Assembly (NCBI RefSeq): GCF_002234675.1
Contig: NC_019860.2
Location: 9,856,586 to 9,920,585, forward strand
Length of the DNA: 64,000 nt
Reading direction: 5' to 3'
Source: Oryzias latipes
Taxonomy: Eukaryota; Chordata; Actinopteri; Beloniformes; Adrianichthyidae
Positions 61,801-64,000 of this stretch are shown here, piece by piece (the first letter of the stretch is position 1; every line of letters begins with the position of its first letter). The notes under the pieces were generated by a model. That model saw only the letters and a list, made by a program, of their open reading frames with translations. It had not been told where the DNA came from and made no database searches. Both the position numbers and the translations under genes were made by a program.

Positions 61801-64000
61801 CGTCTTTGTTTTCCTTGTCAGAGCATTAATTTGGTTCATGTATACCTGTATGTGTGTTAGATACATGTATGGGCAAAAAGGGACCAATGAGCATCCCAGC
61901 ATGATTGGGAGAGGAGGTGGCCGTCAGCGTGGTGGCTAAAATCACAGACTGGAGGGATCGAGGAGAGACGTCACCCATAGAAAATGCCTCACCTTCGGCT
62001 CTCGCAATATAATGCAACTCCCTTACAGTGCTTCCTGATACGGGCGCCGCCATGTTGAAACCAGTCGACAGTGATTGGTCCAAGTCGCTCTGAGCCATCG
62101 TATCTATGGCAATGGCTACGGTAGTTTCCATACATACGACGACTCTGAACGACTTGGACTAATCCCCATCGACTGGTTTCAACATGGCGGCGCCCGAATC
62201 AGGAAGCAATGGTGCTTCCTATTTGGGAAAATAAGAAGGAAGGTGTTGAGCTGTCTATCTAATCTTATTATTCCTTTATAACATTATTTTATATAACCGG
62301 GTCAAAACCCACCCTAACACAAGGAAGGACAAAATTTCAACCAGAGAATTTATGAATTACAAATTGATTTTGCTGGAATCAATATTCCTAACAAAGCGAA
62401 AAAAGCCTTGTTTGCAATTAAAAACTAAAGCGGGTCCGTGCTGACCCTAACACAAGACTAATTACCAATTGGTAATTGGTAATAATTACCAATTATTTAC
62501 TCAAATTTCTAGCTTTTTTAAGCCGAAGAACTGCAGGTCGCAGACCCCTGACTTATTGTGATAAATGTTAAAAATTGTCTTTTGTTTATTATAGTGTTTA
62601 ATTAAACTCGATATTTTCTTAATTCCTTCTGTTGAATTATTTGCATTCAATGATTCAAGTATTTTTATCCTTTGCTCTAGTTTCTTTTTTTTCTTTCTTC
62701 TTTTTATAAACAGAATTTGTTGTGATTTTTCCTGTTAGAACTGCCTTACCCGTTTCCCACAACACTGTGGCTGACAACTCTGGCGTGTCATTTATTTCTA
62801 GAGAGGATGCCCATTCTTTCTCGAGATAACTATTGAAATTAAGGATCTTTAGGGAGCGATGCATTGAATCGCCATCTGACGCTGTGATTTTGTGTATGTA
62901 ACAGATTCCACTGAAATGTACTGGGAGCGTGATCACTACCTATGATTTGTGAATCTGAGATATCTGATTTAATGGAGTTACTGGTCAAAAAGAGATCAAT
63001 GCGAGAACAAGTGCAATGGACAGATGAGAAATAAGGGAACTCTCTGGTTTGGGGATTTTGTGCTCGCCAACAATCTGCAAGACCAAATTCATTCATGAAC
63101 TGTTTTATTGTATTTGTGGATACCAATTCCGGTTACTATTATTGTTGTTGCTGGACCTGTCTAATGATAGGTTTAGTACGGTATTAAAATCCCCTCCTAC
63201 AATGCTTGGACAGCTGGAAATATCTGAAATAACTAGGGGGAAAAATTTAAAAAAAACAACGGATCATCTATATTGTATGTGATAAATGTTTAACCCCTGT
63301 GGTATCTTGTGGGGTCAAAATGACCCCATTCTTACATTGCCATGTTATCCAAACCATGACAAATGTGTATAAAAGTGAAGAGGATTTCATGTAATCCATG
63401 GACACCAGTGAAGATCACAAATCATTGAAGAAAAAAGGTTCAGCGCACTGTCTAGTGGGTCAAAATGACCCCACCCTTCCATTGACGTGTTCTCCCTACC
63501 ATGACAAAGGTGGATAAAGGTGGAAAGATTTCATGTAATCCATGGACACCAGTAAAGATCACAAATCATTGAAGAAAATTGGTTCAGAGCACTGTCTAGT
63601 GGGTCTAGATGTTGCCGAAGTTAAAAATAAAAAATAAAAAACCTCCTTATCCTGCACTCAGTTGGAACCAAAAGAGTCCTAATGTTCCTTTACCCTTTTT
63701 TAAACCCTCTACTTTAGATTTAATGCTTTGATGTAAAACAGGTTGTTGTTTTTTTGTTCCTTTTATATAACTTTAGAACTAACACACGCATGAATAAAAA
63801 GCTGTTTTTCTTTCTTCGTGTTAATAAATGTGACCTTAGGGAAGCGCCAGGGCAGGTGAGGGAGGGACGGCTCGGCGTTGTCCCGCAGCCTCACGGTCTG
63901 CCCGGTTCGGTCGAAATGTTCGCTGCTGAAGTGGACGCTGCAGACCCGGTCGTAGTACTTCGGAACCCAGCTCTCGTGTCTCTTCATGAATTTCGTCCAC
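58802..64000 (-). CDS. THAP-domain protein with coiled coil and P-element-type C-terminal domain (5' end outside window)
   Basis: Minus-strand exons: >64000-63835, 61624-61508, 61009-60902, 59943-59824, 59750-59546, 59469-59319, 58889-58802. They join in frame, with about 317 residues in view. The first carries the C-terminal half of a THAP zinc finger (ESWVPKYYDRVCSVHFSSEH, with the final C-x2-H). Three short phase-0 exons form a Ser/Gln-rich linker and look like copies of one another. A coiled coil follows (KWQQAERRAETLSRKLRTI to LKERLQQKLDTVEG). After it comes SGYTEEQKNFALTLHMQSPK and LPSTRTLRRWISE, resembling the region after the coiled coil in P-element-type transposase relatives. The protein then stops, so no catalytic domain is present. 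THAP fingers bind DNA, so a nuclear regulator is likely. Which family member this is remains unclear. An extra exon in the 2.2 kb gap before 63835 is possible. Confidence 0.75.
59050..59260 (+). mobile_element. LINE RT relic in a THAP-gene intron
   Basis: A short frame reads CGVPQGLFLG, the RT motif usually written GVPQGSVLGP, antisense to the host gene. Otherwise unrecognisable. Confidence 0.45.
60140..60480 (+). mobile_element. two tandem copies of a LINE RT relic
   Basis: CTTGTGGAGTCCCTCAAGGT and CTTGTGGAGTCCCTCAGGGT start equivalent parts of two units about 175 bases apart. The first reads [13 protein letters not shown]. Both continue into similar AT-rich tails. Confidence 0.65.
61270..61440 (+). 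mobile_element. LINE RT relic in a THAP-gene intron
   Basis: SGVPQGLILGPL is followed about 65 bases on by NTDDTWFYI, a decayed form of the ADDTxLY motif. The two RT motifs are much closer than in an intact element, showing an internal deletion. Confidence 0.6.
62029..62209. mobile_element. foldback MITE
   Basis: Arms of about 80 bases (GGGCGCCGCCATGTTGAAAC, CAGTCGA, GACGAC-type blocks and their complements) surround a short centre near 62105-62125. Ends read GTGCTTCCTGAT and ATCAGGAAGCA. No gene. Confidence 0.75.
62290..62500. repeat. short dispersed direct repeats
   Basis: CCCTAACACAAG occurs at 62312 and 62447 after similar GGGTC blocks, followed by a small palindrome around ACCAATTGGTAATTGGTAAT. 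Origin unknown. Confidence 0.3.
62640..63290 (-). mobile_element. L1-like LINE fragment (apurinic endonuclease region)
   Basis: Minus-strand frames read GGDFNTVLN, then RIDLFLTSNSIKSDISDS with SDHAP, and continue past stops into WRFNASLPKDP and SYLEKEWASSLEINDTPELS. These are the GGDFN, fluctuating mid-region and SDH motifs of the L1/Tx1-type endonuclease plus the linker after it. The copy is broken by more than one stop or frameshift and is truncated at both ends. Confidence 0.8.
63294..63611 (-). mobile_element. piggyBac-like MITE, copy 7, with internal tandem duplication
   Basis: Begins CCCCTGTGGTATCTT after TTAA. The body occurs twice (GACACCAGTGAAGATCACAA and GACACCAGTAAAGATCACAA about 150 bases apart), and the right terminus is missing. 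It is the most diverged copy. Confidence 0.75.

Overview
This is a gene-containing stretch of a ray-finned fish (teleost) nuclear chromosome. The evidence is compact intron-exon genes of vertebrate families, an AT-rich background, and fish-type transposons: RLE-bearing LINEs, L2/CR1/L1-like LINE relics, and several short inverted-repeat DNA elements. A percomorph-type fish is my guess; I cannot name the species.

Layout, left to right. (1) 1-7,950: a complete 17-exon secreted gene of the alpha-tectorin-like type (vWFD, C8, EGF-like, ZP, furin site) on +, preceded by a scrambled partial copy of its own promoter and intron 1. (2) 8,000-10,050: intergenic DNA with a 38-bp hairpin and a LINE remnant. 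(3) 10,090-35,890: shroom2 on + (PDZ, ASD1, ASD2), with ten coding exons, long introns full of transposon fossils, and a few GC-rich islands that may be regulatory. (4) 36,560-39,280: cldn34 on +. SHROOM2-CLDN34 are also neighbours on the human X, so this is conserved microsynteny. (5) 39,590-42,200: a diverged satellite-like array broken by nested insertions, then microsatellites. (6) 42,260-45,510: sumo1 on -, with an unusual loop and C-terminal tail. (7) 45,860-46,980: a LINE tail with zinc knuckle and restriction-like endonuclease. (8) 47,350-56,760: map3k2 (MEKK2) on +, with 16 coding exons. (9) 56,870-64,000: repeats and a THAP-domain gene on -, whose 5' end lies beyond the window.

The host genes are not an operon or one pathway. 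shroom2 organises apical actomyosin, cldn34 is a claudin-family membrane protein, sumo1 is a protein modifier, map3k2 is a stress and growth MAPK kinase kinase, and the THAP gene is a likely DNA-binding protein with P-element-transposase ancestry. Exon boundaries were set by hand from GT/AG sites, reading-frame continuity and remembered vertebrate homologues. In every model the exon phases join without a break.

I saw no CRISPR array, bacterial-type operon, rRNA or tRNA gene. The most interesting items are the partial gene-head duplication at the left edge, the serial exon duplication in the THAP gene, the altered SUMO1, a 147-codon open frame antisense to the sumo1 3' end, a near-perfect 38-bp hairpin, a seven-copy piggyBac-like MITE family, and a Tigger-like MITE that still carries the transposase start and was later hit by a retroposon.
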